A stretch of 64,000 nucleotides of DNA from assembly GCA_037043455.1 (NCBI GenBank), contig JAWPHD010004492.1, positions 48,501-112,500 of the forward strand, written 5' to 3'. This DNA comes from Cyrtodaria siliqua (Eukaryota; Mollusca; Bivalvia; Adapedonta; Hiatellidae). Both the position numbers and the translations under genes were made by a program. This document shows, in pieces, positions 23,208-35,325 of the stretch (position 1 is the stretch's first letter; every line of letters starts with the position of its first letter). The notes under the pieces are model-generated. The model worked only from the letters and a program-made list of their open reading frames with translations. It searched no databases and was not told the origin of the DNA.

Positions 23208-23914
23208 CGATCTGATGGAGACGACTATTGTGATCTTAACAATAGTGACAATTACCCACGTGCTGATCACGCTCGTCAACCCAGTACAAGTTGTCATTTA
23301 CAAACTGAAATAAAGATCTTGTCGCTCAATGTGTGTGGGCTACTTGCTAGACTTAGATGCCCTGAATTTATTTCATTAATAAATAGTTATGACATAATAG
23401 GGCTACAAGAAACTAAAACAGACATCTCTGATGAAATATTTGTGTCAGGTTATATTGTACATGTATTTAATAGGAAGACACTTTCTCGTTATCGCTCCGG
23501 TGGCATCGCTATATTAATAAAAGAAAATCTAGCCCCATATGTTTCCATTGACACAAACAATGACTGCAAGTTGATACAATTTTTCACAATTTCTAAGGAC
23601 ATTTACGGAACAGAGAATAGTATTATGAAAGAGGATCTTATATGTGGTATTATATACATTCCACCTGTAAATTCAAGATATTCTCACAATGACCCTTTTT
23701 TTGAAATCCAAAATGAACTTTTCAGATATTGCCCAGGTAGTAACCATATTTTATTGTTTGGCGATTTTAATGCCAGATGTGGACACCTGACTGATTATAC
23801 ACAATTTGATGATTTTATAGCATATATGTATGACTTGCATAATATACAAAATGAAGATGCAGATATTTTTCAGAATTTCGAGTTAAATAACATTCCATTA
23901 GATAGAAAGTATAT

Positions 23915-26900
23915 ATTTTTTTTAATTTCGATTACCAAATGAATGGTAATCCATTTATTCACCCCGTAATAGGTTTGTGAGGGTCGGGGTGGGCCACCCC
24001 TCAACAAACCGTACAGATATGTATGTAATATGCATCATATTTATATATAAACAGTTTTCACATATACTTCATACAAAAATGCATATCATAATTAGAAGCT
24101 GTATAAATAGGGAGTTTTTTTTTTAAAACATCTTTACAATTTCAAAAAAGGATTTAAAATACACATTTCTGAAAGAGGGACACCGAGGATCTTTCAAAAG
24201 TTTTATTTACAAATAAACCAGATTGCTGTATGTCCCTATTACACTTGAAACCGGAAAAAAATTATAATTGTCAAGATATTTATTTTGCTACTTTAATACC
24301 CCTTCAATGATAATTGTAAAGATGTTTTTTTGTTTTTTTTTGTTTTTTTTAAAACCCAGCATATATATTTTACCTAACAAATGATTTAACATAGATAAGT
24401 GCAAAGATAAAATAATCAAGTACGAATGTTTCAGTTTGTATACAAATCCACAAACTATCTCTGCTGAGTTTTACTATAGTTGATTGTGTGAAAAAAATGC
24501 TGTTATAAAAAATAAAAATATATAAAGAAAAGACAAGATCTATCTATGGAGGTGTGACTCTTCATTATTCAGTGGGAACAGCGGGGAACATAAGTTAGCT
24601 TAGGAACTTTCCTTTTTTTTTTCTGTATCAAAGATTAGAAGAAAAAAATAAAAATAAGGTAGATGTGTTGCACAGTGTAACTTAATAATTAAGACAAAAA
24701 CTAATTAAGTAAAGATTTATAAGTCGACCAAGGTTTTTCAAATTTATCAAATGCAATACTTTTAATTGCATTTATTTTTTCAGTTTGATATATGTATTTA
24801 ATTTGTGGTTTGAAATTAATGAACAGTGGCAATCTTCCATCTAACTTACATTTATATATGAAGTATTTTGCATGCAAAATTAATTTATTTAAAACAATAT
24901 CATATTGACTAGACCCAAATATGATTTCTTTTATAGTCCATTCCGGTTGGATTATTATATTTTTATCATTGCAAGTAATCTTAAAAATATCCCAAAATGT
25001 TTTAATATATTTACATTCCAAAAATAAATGTGTAATGGTTTCTGGAGACTCTGTACAAAAGCTACAAGAATTATCATTTTTTATCTTCATTTTTGTCAAA
25101 AGGATGTTTGTAGCAGTAATTCTATGGTTTATTTTTGCCTGAAACCATTGTAACCTGGTGTCTTTTGTACATTTGATAGGTATTTTGAATAAGTCCTTCC
25201 ATTCTCTGTCTATATTTAAACCATATTGCTCCCATTTGGCTATAGATGTTGGATGTACATTTGATTTATTAAGTATATCATAAATGGAACGACAGCCTTT
25301 CTGTGAGCTTGTTATAAGGGACACTACTGATGGGCAAACTGGATTTTCTAAATTAATGGCAAGATGAGGGAAATTTTGTTTTTGAAGGTAGTCCCGTATT
25401 GCTGCAGTCATACCTTCATATTCTAAAAAATGTGACTTTGCAGCAAACTTTTCGATAAATAGTGTAAAAGAGAGAAGATTACCATTGTTATCCATTATAT
25501 CATTAATAAATAAAATACCTTTATCATACCATCTTTTATAAAAAGCACATGATCTTCCAATCTTAATGTTATTATTGTACCATAATGGTTGTGTTAAGAA
25601 ATCTTTCCATGACAGTGATTTTTTAACATCTAGTAAGATGTTAAGACTTGTGTAAACATCCTTCCAGAACGGATTGCCTATTTCTTGCACGTTTTTCTTA
25701 ACATAATCATTACCGAAAAATAGCATATTGGTGGTGAACGGGTACATATGTTTATGGATTTCCATACATTTTTTGTTTCCAATCAAAAGTCTTCTAATCC
25801 ATGTTAATTTCAGAGAATATATGAACTGTTTAATATTGATCATTCTAAGTCCACCATAATCATAGTCCTGAGTTACAACAGATCTCTTAATTTTGTCTGG
25901 GTGGTTATTCCAGAGGAAATTAAAACACATTTTTTGCAACAGTGTGACCTGTTCCTCAGGTGGATTAGGTAATGATGAAAATAAATGATTTAACTTTGGT
26001 AGAGCTAAGCTTTTTATAACAGTGATTTTTCCAAAAGGTGTGAGGATTCTTTTTGACCAGGACATTAGTAATGATTTAATTTCGTTTATTTTCCTATCAT
26101 AATTTAAGGCAATCACATTCCTTAAATTTGTTGACATTGTTATTCCTAAGATCAAAAATTCACCCTGATTCCAGTTAAGATCTGTATTTGTGCATAATTT
26201 TATATTTGAACCTTTGTTTTTCCCAAACCATATAACTCTGGTTTTATCAACATTAACATTAAGACCTGAAATATCTCCATAGAATTTTAAAACAATTAAA
26301 GCATGTTTAAGGGATTTTTCGGTGCCGTCTAATATAAGAGAGGTGTCATCGGCATATTGAGAAATTAAATATTCAGTATCTCCTACTTTAACTCCTTTAA
26401 TATCTTTATTTGTCCGGACCAGTACAGCCAATATTTCGACACACAGAATAAAAATATATGGGGAGAGCGGATCTCCCTGTCGGCAGCCTCGGTGAATAAA
26501 AAACCACTCTGACAGATGGCCGTTAACTAAAATGCAAGATTAAATGTTTGTGTAAAAGACTTTTATCCACTTTCTTATACCTTGTCCTAACTGAAAAAAG
26601 GTTAAAACCTCCTCAATAAAAGACCAGGAAAGAGTATCGAAGGCTTTTTCAAAATCTACAATAAGTAATAATCCTGGTATATCATTCTTCTCGGTATAAT
26701 AAAACAAATCATAAATGGTACGAGTATTTTCACCTATATATCTCCCTGCCAGAAAGCCAGTCTGGTCATCATTTATAAGAAAGGGAAGTACTTGTTTTAA
26801 ACGCTGTGCAATGCATGCTGATACTAATTTATACGAACAATTTAATAAAGATATTGGTCTCCAGTTTTTTAAATAATGTCTATCTTTGTTTGTCTTTGGT

Positions 26901-26977
26901 ATACATGTTATAATTCCCTCCTTTTGTGTGATTGATAATTCACCTTTCAAAAAACCATGGTTAATGGATCTCAAGAG
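23915..26977 (-). mobile_element. LINE D, 5'-truncated Tx1/L1-like retrotransposon nested in LINE A
   Basis: Flanked by the 14-bp direct repeat GATAGAAAGTATAT (23901-23914 and 26978-26991). The low-coordinate end is the element 3' end: on the minus strand it finishes in a run of A after about 785 bp of 3' UTR. The 5' end is truncated inside the RT. Insertion in antisense orientation to LINE A. Confidence 0.92.
24701..26977 (-). pseudogene. LINE D ORF2 fragment (reverse transcriptase and C-terminal part)
   Basis: The frame runs from the truncation point (LRSINHGFLKGELS) to TAA before 24701, about 758 residues. It has one internal stop at 26540-26542, just before SCILVNGHLS. RT landmarks are NWRPISLLNCSYK, IVDFEKAFDTLS, GCRQGDPLSPY and QYADDTSLIL. 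A CSFC...H....C knuckle lies near 25040. Its closest relative in the window is LINE C (KAFDSL, FADDASFL), not LINE A or B. The endonuclease and ORF1 are missing. Confidence 0.88.
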
Positions 26978-29881
26978 GATAGAAAGTATATTGATAACAC
27001 AGTAAATATGTATGGTAATCAAATGACAGAGTTTTGTAAAACCAACAACCTGTTTATTTTAAACGGTAGAATATGTTCGGACTGTTTAAATCCTAAATTA
27101 ACATGTAGAGAATCAAGTACAGTTGATTATTTTTTATCCACATCATACCTGTTTCAAAATGTTATTGATCTTCAAATTGACGAGTTTTGTAATTTATACT
27201 CAGATGTTCATTGTCCTTTAAACATTGTCATCAAAGCTAAATATAACGATGTGAGAGAAAACAAGTCCATAAACAATAACGAACTTCATAAAACTAAATT
27301 ATGGGACTCTATGAAATCAGACTTATTTATTGAAAAAATAGACATATTAAAAGTTGCTGAAATAGAAAGCAGATTGGACAGTTCAATTCATGAGCAAAGT
27401 GTTAGTCAAAATGATATAGACAGTATTGTAACGGATATAGGAACGCTGTTTGAGAACTGTTCGAGAGATAGTTTTGGCGAGGTATTTCATAAAAGTTATT
27501 TGAAAGAAACAAGTTTTAAACCCAAAAAGCCATGGTTCGACAAAATATGTCAGAAAAACAGAAATATATACCATAAAACAAGAAGGGCTTATAATAAATA
27601 CAGAACGCCCTTTTTTAAGAATTTATTGAAAACTGTTAGTAAAAATTATAAAGATACATTACGCAGGTCTTACAATAATTATAATCAAGCTAAAGTAGAA
27701 AAACTTAGATTGCTGAAACATGCAAACCCAAGACAGTATTGGAACCTTTTAAACACGCAATATAAACAATCGGTAGCAAATGCGTCACTTGATGATTTTT
27801 ACAATTTTTTTAAATCATTAAATGAGAATGAACACGACAATGAAAATGGACAAAATGCAACACATGATGTAAATATAGACGATAACACTATTAATGAAAT
27901 AAATAATGAAATTAACGAACCAATCGCTGCAGAAGAAATACTATTTGCTGTTAAAAGCTTAAAAAATAATACATGCCCAGGCATCGATAATATTGTCAAT
28001 GAGCAAATAAAATCGACTATAAATGTTATGTTATTATTGTACGTGAAACTTTTTAATACTATCTTTGACAACGGTTTCATTCCTGAGAGCTGGACTATTG
28101 GACTCATAAAGCCCATTTACAAAAGCAAAGGAGACCCTAAGCTTCCTGAAAATTACCGTCCAATATCATTGCTTAGTTGCCTAGGAAAACTTTTTACGAG
28201 TATTCTCAATACTAGATTAACTAAATATGCAGAGAAATATTGTATTATACATGAAACACAAGCTGGTTTTCGAAAGAATTTTTCTACTGTTGACAATTTA
28301 TTTATTCTCAAATGTTTAATAGACATTGTACAATCAGACAAAAAGAAGTTATTCTGTTGTTTTATAGACTTTAAACAAGCATTTGACTCTGTTTGGAGAA
28401 TTGGTCTTTGGCAGAAATTAAGAAATGAAAACATAAATGGAAAATGCTTAAAAGTTGTACATAACTTGTATAATAATATAAAATCAAAAGTTGTAACGAA
28501 TGAGGGGAATTCTCCCTATTTTAACTGTCATGTCGGCGTAAGACAAGGTGAAAATCTTTCCCCATTTTTATTTAGTTTATTTTTGAATGACCTTGAAGTC
28601 TATCTTAACAGTAGAGGGGTAGATGGCATTAATAGAGACATTGTTATAGATGAAACCCAGATATTTTTAAAATTGTTTATACTTTTATATGCAGACGATA
28701 CCGTGATTTTTAGTGATAACGAACACGGACTTCAAACTGCCCTTGATATATTTAAAGATTATTGCGACACGTGGAAGCTTAATATTAATGTAAACAAAAC
28801 AAAAATACTAATTTTCAGTAAGGGGCGAAGATTACGAAATACTGTATATAAAATAGGAAACGAAAACGTAGAAATTGTTGATGAATATAAATATTTAGGT
28901 ATATACTTTTCTAGAAGTGGTTCCTTTAATAGTGCAAAAAAGTATATTTCAGAACAAGCTAATAAAGCCATGTTCTCTTTGCTGAGAAAGATTAAATCAT
29001 TATCACTTCCGTATGATATACAAATTGACCTTTTTGAAAAAACTATAAAACCTATACTTTTGTACGCTAGTGAAGTGTGGGGTAGTGGAAAAATAGATAT
29101 AATAGAAAGAGTACAGCTAAAATTTTACAAGTATATCTTTAAAATGAAAAAGACTACTCCATCATACATGATTTATGGAGAACTTGGCATTACCCCGTTA
29201 TATATTGATATTAATAAGAGGACAGTTGCCTACTGGACAAGATTAATAGAAAATATCAGTAGTGACAGTACAACGAAACTCTCTTCAAAATTATATATTT
29301 TGATAAGAGAACTACATTATTCGGATCTCGTCAAGTCTACCTGGATAGAAAATATTAAACACATGTTATGCACGTCTGGCTTTTCCGGAATTTGGTACAG
29401 CCAGGACTTTTTAAATGGAAAGTGGTTCGTTAAATCGTTCAGCCAAAAACTTAAAGATATCTTCATCCAAAATTGGCATTCCGAGCTTGGTCGTACTTCG
29501 GACACAAACATCTACAAATTTTTGAAAACTAGTTTTAAACAAAGTTTTTATATTAATGCATTAACAGTTTTAAACTGTAAGAAGCTTATAGCATTTTTAA
29601 CAAGAAATCACAGGTTACCAATAGAGGTCGGAAGATGGAGGAATATCCCAACATCTGACAGAAAATGCACCCAATGTAATGATCTTGGGGATGAGTTTCA
29701 TTTTGTTTTAGTATGCCCGTTATTTCATAATGATAGAAAAAAGTATATTAACAAATATTTTTACTCACGACCAAACATGCCGAAATTCATAGAATTGTTC
29801 ACAAATGAAAATAAATGTAATATAAATAAACTGAGTGTATTCTGTAGTAAAATAACAGATTATTTTAAAGGGATAAACTGA

Positions 29882-30650
29882 TAATTTCTGGTATATGTAT
29901 TTAAATAATAAAAAACGACTCTGAGTGTAAATATATGTGTAAATATATGTACCAATACAACCTTTTTATTTGTGATAAAAATATATATTTGATAATTAGT
30001 ATACCGATAATAGAACACAGTCTTTAGTGTATTTCGTTAAGTTTCGATCCTATTTCAACTAAAGGCTGCGCTCAATGTCTTGTCGTATACTATTTATATT
30101 ATTGAGCGTCGTAGACACAGCTTTCAATACTCGGAAAGGTGTTTCAGGCGATTTGTTCAATATCTACAAGTATGAGCACTAGTTAAGGTTTTGTTGTTGT
30201 TGTTTACTCAACTACTATTAAATTGTTGTCTTTACATAACATGTAATCACTATTGTATTATTACATATATAATTTTACAACATTAGCCATTAACAGTTAT
30301 ATATAGGTAAATGTCTATATATAAATATCTAAGTACATAAAAACAGACTTAATAAAACTGTTAAATCTATATAAATTATGATACCAAACAGATGACTTTC
30401 TGTAAAATAAGTAACTGAACTGTTAAAAATTGAATAAATGTAAAAATTAATAAAGTTAAAAGTGAATTTTTTTTTATTTTTTGACTCATGTACTATTTTT
30501 CTCAACTATCATTAATAATATGTAAATAGTCGTTTCCTATTAGTTCCGTCATTGTGTTATGTATTTATACATGTATGTTATTGCTGTAATTTGCTTTATC
30601 TGTTCACTGATTTGTGAAATTAAGCAGTTTGAAATAAAGTAAAGTAATAC
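29882..30650 (+). mobile_element. LINE A 3' UTR
   Basis: AT-rich sequence ending in 'GAAATAAAGTAAAGTAATAC', a possible (TAAAG)n tail. After about 30655 the sequence returns to the repeat array seen left of LINE B ('AAACATGCAGAGGTGA', 'TTAGCAATAGACTATT'). Confidence 0.55.
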
Positions 30651-30654
30651 GTGT

Positions 30655-31285
30655 TATTGTAGTGGTGTTTTTTCCATTCACTGCAAACATGCAGAGGTGA
30701 CATATTATTTAGCAATAGACTATTTTCACTTTAAAAGGGACAATCGGCACACTCGATTGTTTTTTTAAAACTCGCGGATTCTCAATTAATATATCGAGAT
30801 GTTAATTTTGTTAATCGGTCTATGATACTGGATTACCAAGTGTCCCTTTAAATATTAGTGTTACATAGATAGTTTTTTTCAAAATCCAATAGGCACTAAG
30901 GCCCTTGTGGTACAAATAAAGACATGGAAATAACATGACAGACAATGTAACAAAATATATACATAGTTTATACAGATAATTCCAATGGGTCACACTTCCG
31001 TGAAGATGCTAATTTTAATTATCGATACATGCTTTAGGATTGGCGTGTGTCCCTTTAAAGGTTTGTATTGTAGTTTGTTCACATAATTATAATCGGTCAA
31101 AAAAAAACGCGAGGTCACAACATATACATTTAATAGATTTGACTGCAAAACTTAAACATATATACAAAACAATACCAGCAAATAACTTGATAAACCTAAA
31201 ATGTATATGGTATCATGTACATGTTTTTGTGGTGTTCGGTTTTTTGTTTAACCGTAAACATGCAGAGGTGATTGAAAAATTACAT
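30655..31285. repeat. Continuation of the TTAA-MITE repeat array after the LINE cluster
   Basis: Shares 'TTAGCAATAGACTATTTTCA', 'GTGTCCCTTTAAA' and 'AGTTTATACAGAT' with 15985-17192. 'AAACATGCAGAGGTGA' occurs at about 30686 and 31256. The block at 31110-31190 is a diverged copy of 17120-17192. Confidence 0.65.
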
Positions 31286-32010
31286 TGGATCGCTAATATT
31301 TTCATGTACATATTTATATAAATTACATATATTAGTCATAGTTCTTGTTCTCCTCCATATTAAAATGGAGATCGGTATCAAATTAGAGCTCAGCTTAAAA
31401 CCGTGTCGTGATATACGCAATAGTTCGTGTAGTATAGCATTTCGCGACATTTTGTCGCCTATCTCTTCAAGGACTAGACCACTCTGTGTTACACATTAGA
31501 GTAGTATATTAGAGGTTGTCTCCCTTATAGATTGAGGGGTGTAATTTTGCGTTTTCCTAATGTTATGGTAATATACATATATTTGTTATGTCTATGTAAT
31601 ATTCCTTTCTTATACATATATACATAAACACACATATCTACTGTTATTACTAATTAAATGGGCCTATAGGCCTACAACGATATAAAGGTGTCTCTCCCTT
31701 TAATTTCCTGAAACAGAGATATGTCTTACTGTCTTCAATACGGGTATATATGGGCACATACATATTAATATATTTGTTATTAGGTCTGTGACCTACATCA
31801 ATATAAATTAAACATGAGTTTCTGAAACAGAAGTATGCATTACTGGTTGTCTGTTCTGTATTGGTAAAGTTTTTCTGTGTTGAAAGTCTCTGTTGTTTTT
31901 CATTTATAAAAGTTATCGTTTCTGTTAATCTGTAAAAAAAACAAGTGTTCGTCTATATGCTTCGCGTTAAAAACATTGTATATTACTATAATTTTACGAC
32001 ATCCATGGGT
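31286..32010. other. Non-coding interval
   Basis: AT-rich, with short runs of TATATA-type sequence. I see no gene and no clear element ends. Confidence 0.5.
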
Positions 32011-32308
32011 TTATTTTTTCTGCGGCCATGGTAGGCTTAACCACTTTCCGTAGTCTTTATATCGTACCTCTTCTACGGTGTCGTTTTTGTTCTTGACAAA
32101 TAGCCTTCCCTCAAACGACCAACTTTTGGCGATGGTATCTCTCGCTTTTAGACGTAGCGAGGATAGTACCTCCTGGTTGGTACGGGTTAGATCTTCATTG
32201 GCGAAAATGCCGGATCCTTTGAAGTTTTTCGCATTACGAAGAATGTTACTCTTCAATTGTCTGCTTAGAAATTTGACAATAACTGGTCTGAAAATGGCAG
32301 AAATCTAA
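32011..32308 (-). pseudogene. LINE ORF1 C-terminal fragment (distinct family)
   Basis: Minus-strand frame of about 98 codons reading RPVIVKFLSRQLKSNILRNA, then KGSGIFANEDLT, VLSSLRLK, WSFEGRLFVK and YGKWLSLPW before a stop. This RRM-strand plus CTD pattern (GIF-NEDLT) is typical of L1-like ORF1 proteins found widely in marine invertebrates. A stop codon precedes it and no RT is adjacent, so it is a relic. Confidence 0.6.
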
Positions 32309-32525
32309 ATGCGTGTATTTCTACGTACATTTTCCAGAGAAACACACGCAAGGAAACTGTTTATGAAAGTACAATGACTTGTGATTGGTTACTTTGTTTG
32401 TTGGAATGGTGTTTTTCGTCATATTTTTGCAAATGAAAAGCCTTAATTTATATAACGATCGATTGTATTTGGTTTTTTTATTGATTTAGTTGGTGTTTTT
32501 TGTGGCAGTGGTAGACTATCCCATT

Positions 32526-32660
32526 TCTTCTAGGTAGAACCAGTACTATATATCTCCCGCCATTAATCGACACGTGACAAGTCTAGCTACCAGTGGGATT
32601 CTAACCCACAACGGTGAGAAATTAGAAAAGTTTAGACGCAGCGTCTTTACTTATAACGAG
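32526..32660 (-). mobile_element. SINE fragment (tRNA-derived, B-box side)
   Basis: The complement contains a degraded B box (GTGGGTTAGAATCCCAC) and a tail 'AGTACTGGTTCTACC' shared with the SINE at 40535-40692. The A-box side is lost. Confidence 0.5.
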
Positions 32661-32974
32661 GTCGAATATTTATTTAGAAGTGTGATAAAATCAGCGTCCA
32701 TTCTGAATCTGGCATACGGGACTCATCCACGCACATGTATAAACAAATCAATGAATACAAACACTGTCGTTTCCCTCTAAAATACGTGAGATCCAAGAAG
32801 GCATGTACCGCTCTACTGTCTTTACACATCTGAACATCATAAAGCAACTTAAAAGGAAAGTGTTACTTAAGTTAAAATATAAGATTTTGACATATCTTTA
32901 AATATCCTTACTAACCTCATAGAGACACTACACACCACCTATTTCAAGATTTTTTTTTAGCTGTATGTTTTATT

Positions 32975-33310
32975 TAAGAAATAGAACACCATTTACGGTG
33001 AATTATCGTGTAATATATATCACGGTTTGGATTCAATTGTAAACAATAATTTCATGAGCCCGTGATATATTATAGATAATTCACCGTAAACGATGTTCTA
33101 TTTCTATTCTAATACCCATAAAATGCGAAAATAACGCACACATCTGAAATATTTCGCATTGCTTTGCTTACTCTCCTAACGTTGCGTTAGTGATATCTTT
33201 CGCATTGCCTTGCTTATTCTCCTAACGTTGCAAACGTTACAGTGATATATCGTTGAATATAACGAGATATTTTAAACTAGGCTATATAGAGCGGGTGTAT
33301 TATAATTATC
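32975..33310. repeat. Palindromic MITE plus flanking repeat, copy 1
   Basis: A 145-bp foldback (about 32978-33110) has arms with 'AAATAGAACA' and 'TTTACGGTGAATTATC'. It is followed by 'TTTCGCATTGCTTTGCTTAC' units and 'GATATATCGTTGAATATAAC'. An inverted second copy is at 51360-51655. Confidence 0.7.
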
Positions 33311-35215
33311 CATAACCTTATAAGCAATATTAATATAACTTCTTAAATCGATATAAAAGGTGCTTATAAACTTGATAAAACTTCACTTTAGATATTGCTA
33401 AGAAGCTTTATGAATACGGACCCAGGTGGAAATCAAGTGAAAATCAAAGCTTTCATGCCCTAAAAGTTGGCCACGGGGATGAGATGTTGTGTCAGATATG
33501 GCTGTTTCAAACTAGTCTGAGCTTTACAATACATTCTGAACAAGTTTAAATTCTTAAAGTGTTTGAAATGGGTGTCTCGATTTATATATCAAGTATCATT
33601 GTTACTTTTACCCTGGTTACATTTAAATAAATCAAATGTTAAGTATTCACTATTTCGTCTTATTATACTATAAGTTCTAATATATTACTGGTACAATAAT
33701 ATCAAAAATTAATAATATGCAAAAACATATTGCTTAATACTATTCTTATAAATTAATATTAATGATTGAACAAATGCAAGTTATGAAGAAAAACTAGCGG
33801 GACACCGTCAGGTTTTAAACAAATAAAAATTACCGTGTATCCCTTTAGCAAAGATTGGATGAAGAAATAAAGGACCAAGGGTATTAGCAAACATTTTAAA
33901 ATAAAAATAATTGAGAGTCCGTCCCACAACTCTTGCGTGAGCAACTCCTCCTGCAGTTTATATTCGATTGAAATGAAACATGGTATGCATCTCTGACATG
34001 AGGCGGCTATTCGCTTTTCTGTCCGATTATTTTTCATTTAAAAATGCCCCATTTTCGACTTAGTTTATTTCTAATATACTGAATTATTGTGTTACGCATA
34101 CTCCGCTTACAGTTTCGATCCGATTAAACTGAAACTTTTTTTTTTGTAACTTTTTTTTTTCTATTCCTAACAATGTTGCTGTTGAGTTCTACATATATAC
34201 ATGCATCAAGTGAATATATTATCGTGTTATTATTATTATTTTCTAAATGTACAATCTGGAAATATTATATGAAACCATGTAATATATGAAAGTATATTTT
34301 TCTAGCATGTAGCTAGTACGGTTACAACTAATGATTGGATGTGTTACATAACAGCCATTTATATCTTAACATGTCATTGTTTAACTGTGTCTGCCTAATG
34401 GCTGTTATAATATTCAATGTAAGATTTAAAAGCACTACTGACTCTTACATGACCGACATGATCTGTCATCAGATTTTTGTATGTTCAGTATTTTATACTG
34501 GGATTTTGTTTCAATTCCAATCATCTATGAGTAGTTGGGCAATTACAATATGTTATAAAGATTTATTTAATGAGAACTCATTTGAAACTAGTCAATGAAA
34601 CTGAAACTTGTATGCAGCTCTGACATGAAGTCTACATGTGCATATTGTAGGAGAGATTCTAATCGATCTTTTTTAATTGCGTTGTGCACCTGTTTTTTTC
34701 TTACTTAATTTATTATATAATGTTACTTATATACTGTAAATAGTAAACGTATATTTGTGCAGCTAACTCTTGCTATACTTTACATGGAAAGGCAATAAAA
34801 CTTGCTATACAGCACCGACATGAGGTGGTCATCAGCATATGATCTGGGCTTTCCTGGTTAATGACTTTTCATTGAGTTATGCCCCTTTTTCCACTTCGTT
34901 TATTTCTTATTTGATGCATATAGTTATCGCATTCTTGTTTAATTGTATATTATGATGAGAGGTAAATAAATAAATGAAAATATGTGATTGGGTTCAGCAT
35001 CTTAAAGCTAAGTATTAAGTCAAGTATTTGCGGTTAACTCATTTCCTCACAGAGTACAAAACCTATGATGAACAAACTTACAACATATGTACTTCATGAG
35101 GCCAGAATCAAAATGCACACATAAGCTCTCCCTTTGCGATTTTGACTCAAGTGATCTAGAAAGAAGTAAAGTAATAATGGAGACCCATGCAACGCATTCA
35201 GCGTCACTCAAGAAC
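33311..35215. other. Non-coding interval with dispersed repeat fragments
   Basis: 33690-33850 matches 49570-49737 ('GAACAAATGCAAGTTATG', 'GTGTATCCCTTTAG'), so it is a diverged TTAA-type MITE. Words such as 'CTCTGACATGA' and 'GTTATGCCCCTTTTTC'-type blocks recur at about 33995, 34618 and 34820. No gene is supported. Confidence 0.55.
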
Positions 35216-35229
35216 ATGATATTTACATT

Positions 35230-35325
35230 ATTTGCGTATAGAGCTCCATTTTCAACTGCTTACGCATAGAGCTCCAATTTTCATGCGGTAGCTCTATGCG
35301 TTGTTATAGCTCTATCAACGGTTAC
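35230..35325. repeat. AGAGCTC-type MITE end, related to 7457-7570
   Basis: Contains 'TAGAGCTCCATTTTCAACTG', a second 'GCATAGAGCTCCAATTTTCA' and the inverted 'AGCTCTATGCGTTGTTATAG'. Confidence 0.6.

Larger units (their letters stand above)
23208..29881 (+). pseudogene. LINE A ORF2 (endonuclease-reverse transcriptase), split by inserted LINE D
   Basis: Segments 23208-23914 and 26992-29881 join in frame once the insertion and one target-site copy are removed, giving 1198 residues with no stop. The endonuclease shows KILSLNVCGL, GLQETKTD, LFGDFNARCG and SDVHCPL. The RT shows NYRPISLLSCLGK, FIDFKQAFDSVW, GVRQGENLSP and LLYADDTVIF. The C-terminus has a CTQC...H....C knuckle near 29670-29720. No ATG lies in frame between the ORF1 TAG and the endonuclease start; the first in-frame Met (SIMKED, near 23624) is deep in that domain. 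Apart from the insertion this copy looks fully coding, so it was probably active until LINE D landed. I do not assign a clade with certainty. Confidence 0.9.

Noticed and set aside
26540..27022. ORF start at 27022 for the LINE D protein
   Set aside because: The first 45 bases are antisense LINE A sequence and target duplication; LINE D begins at 26977.
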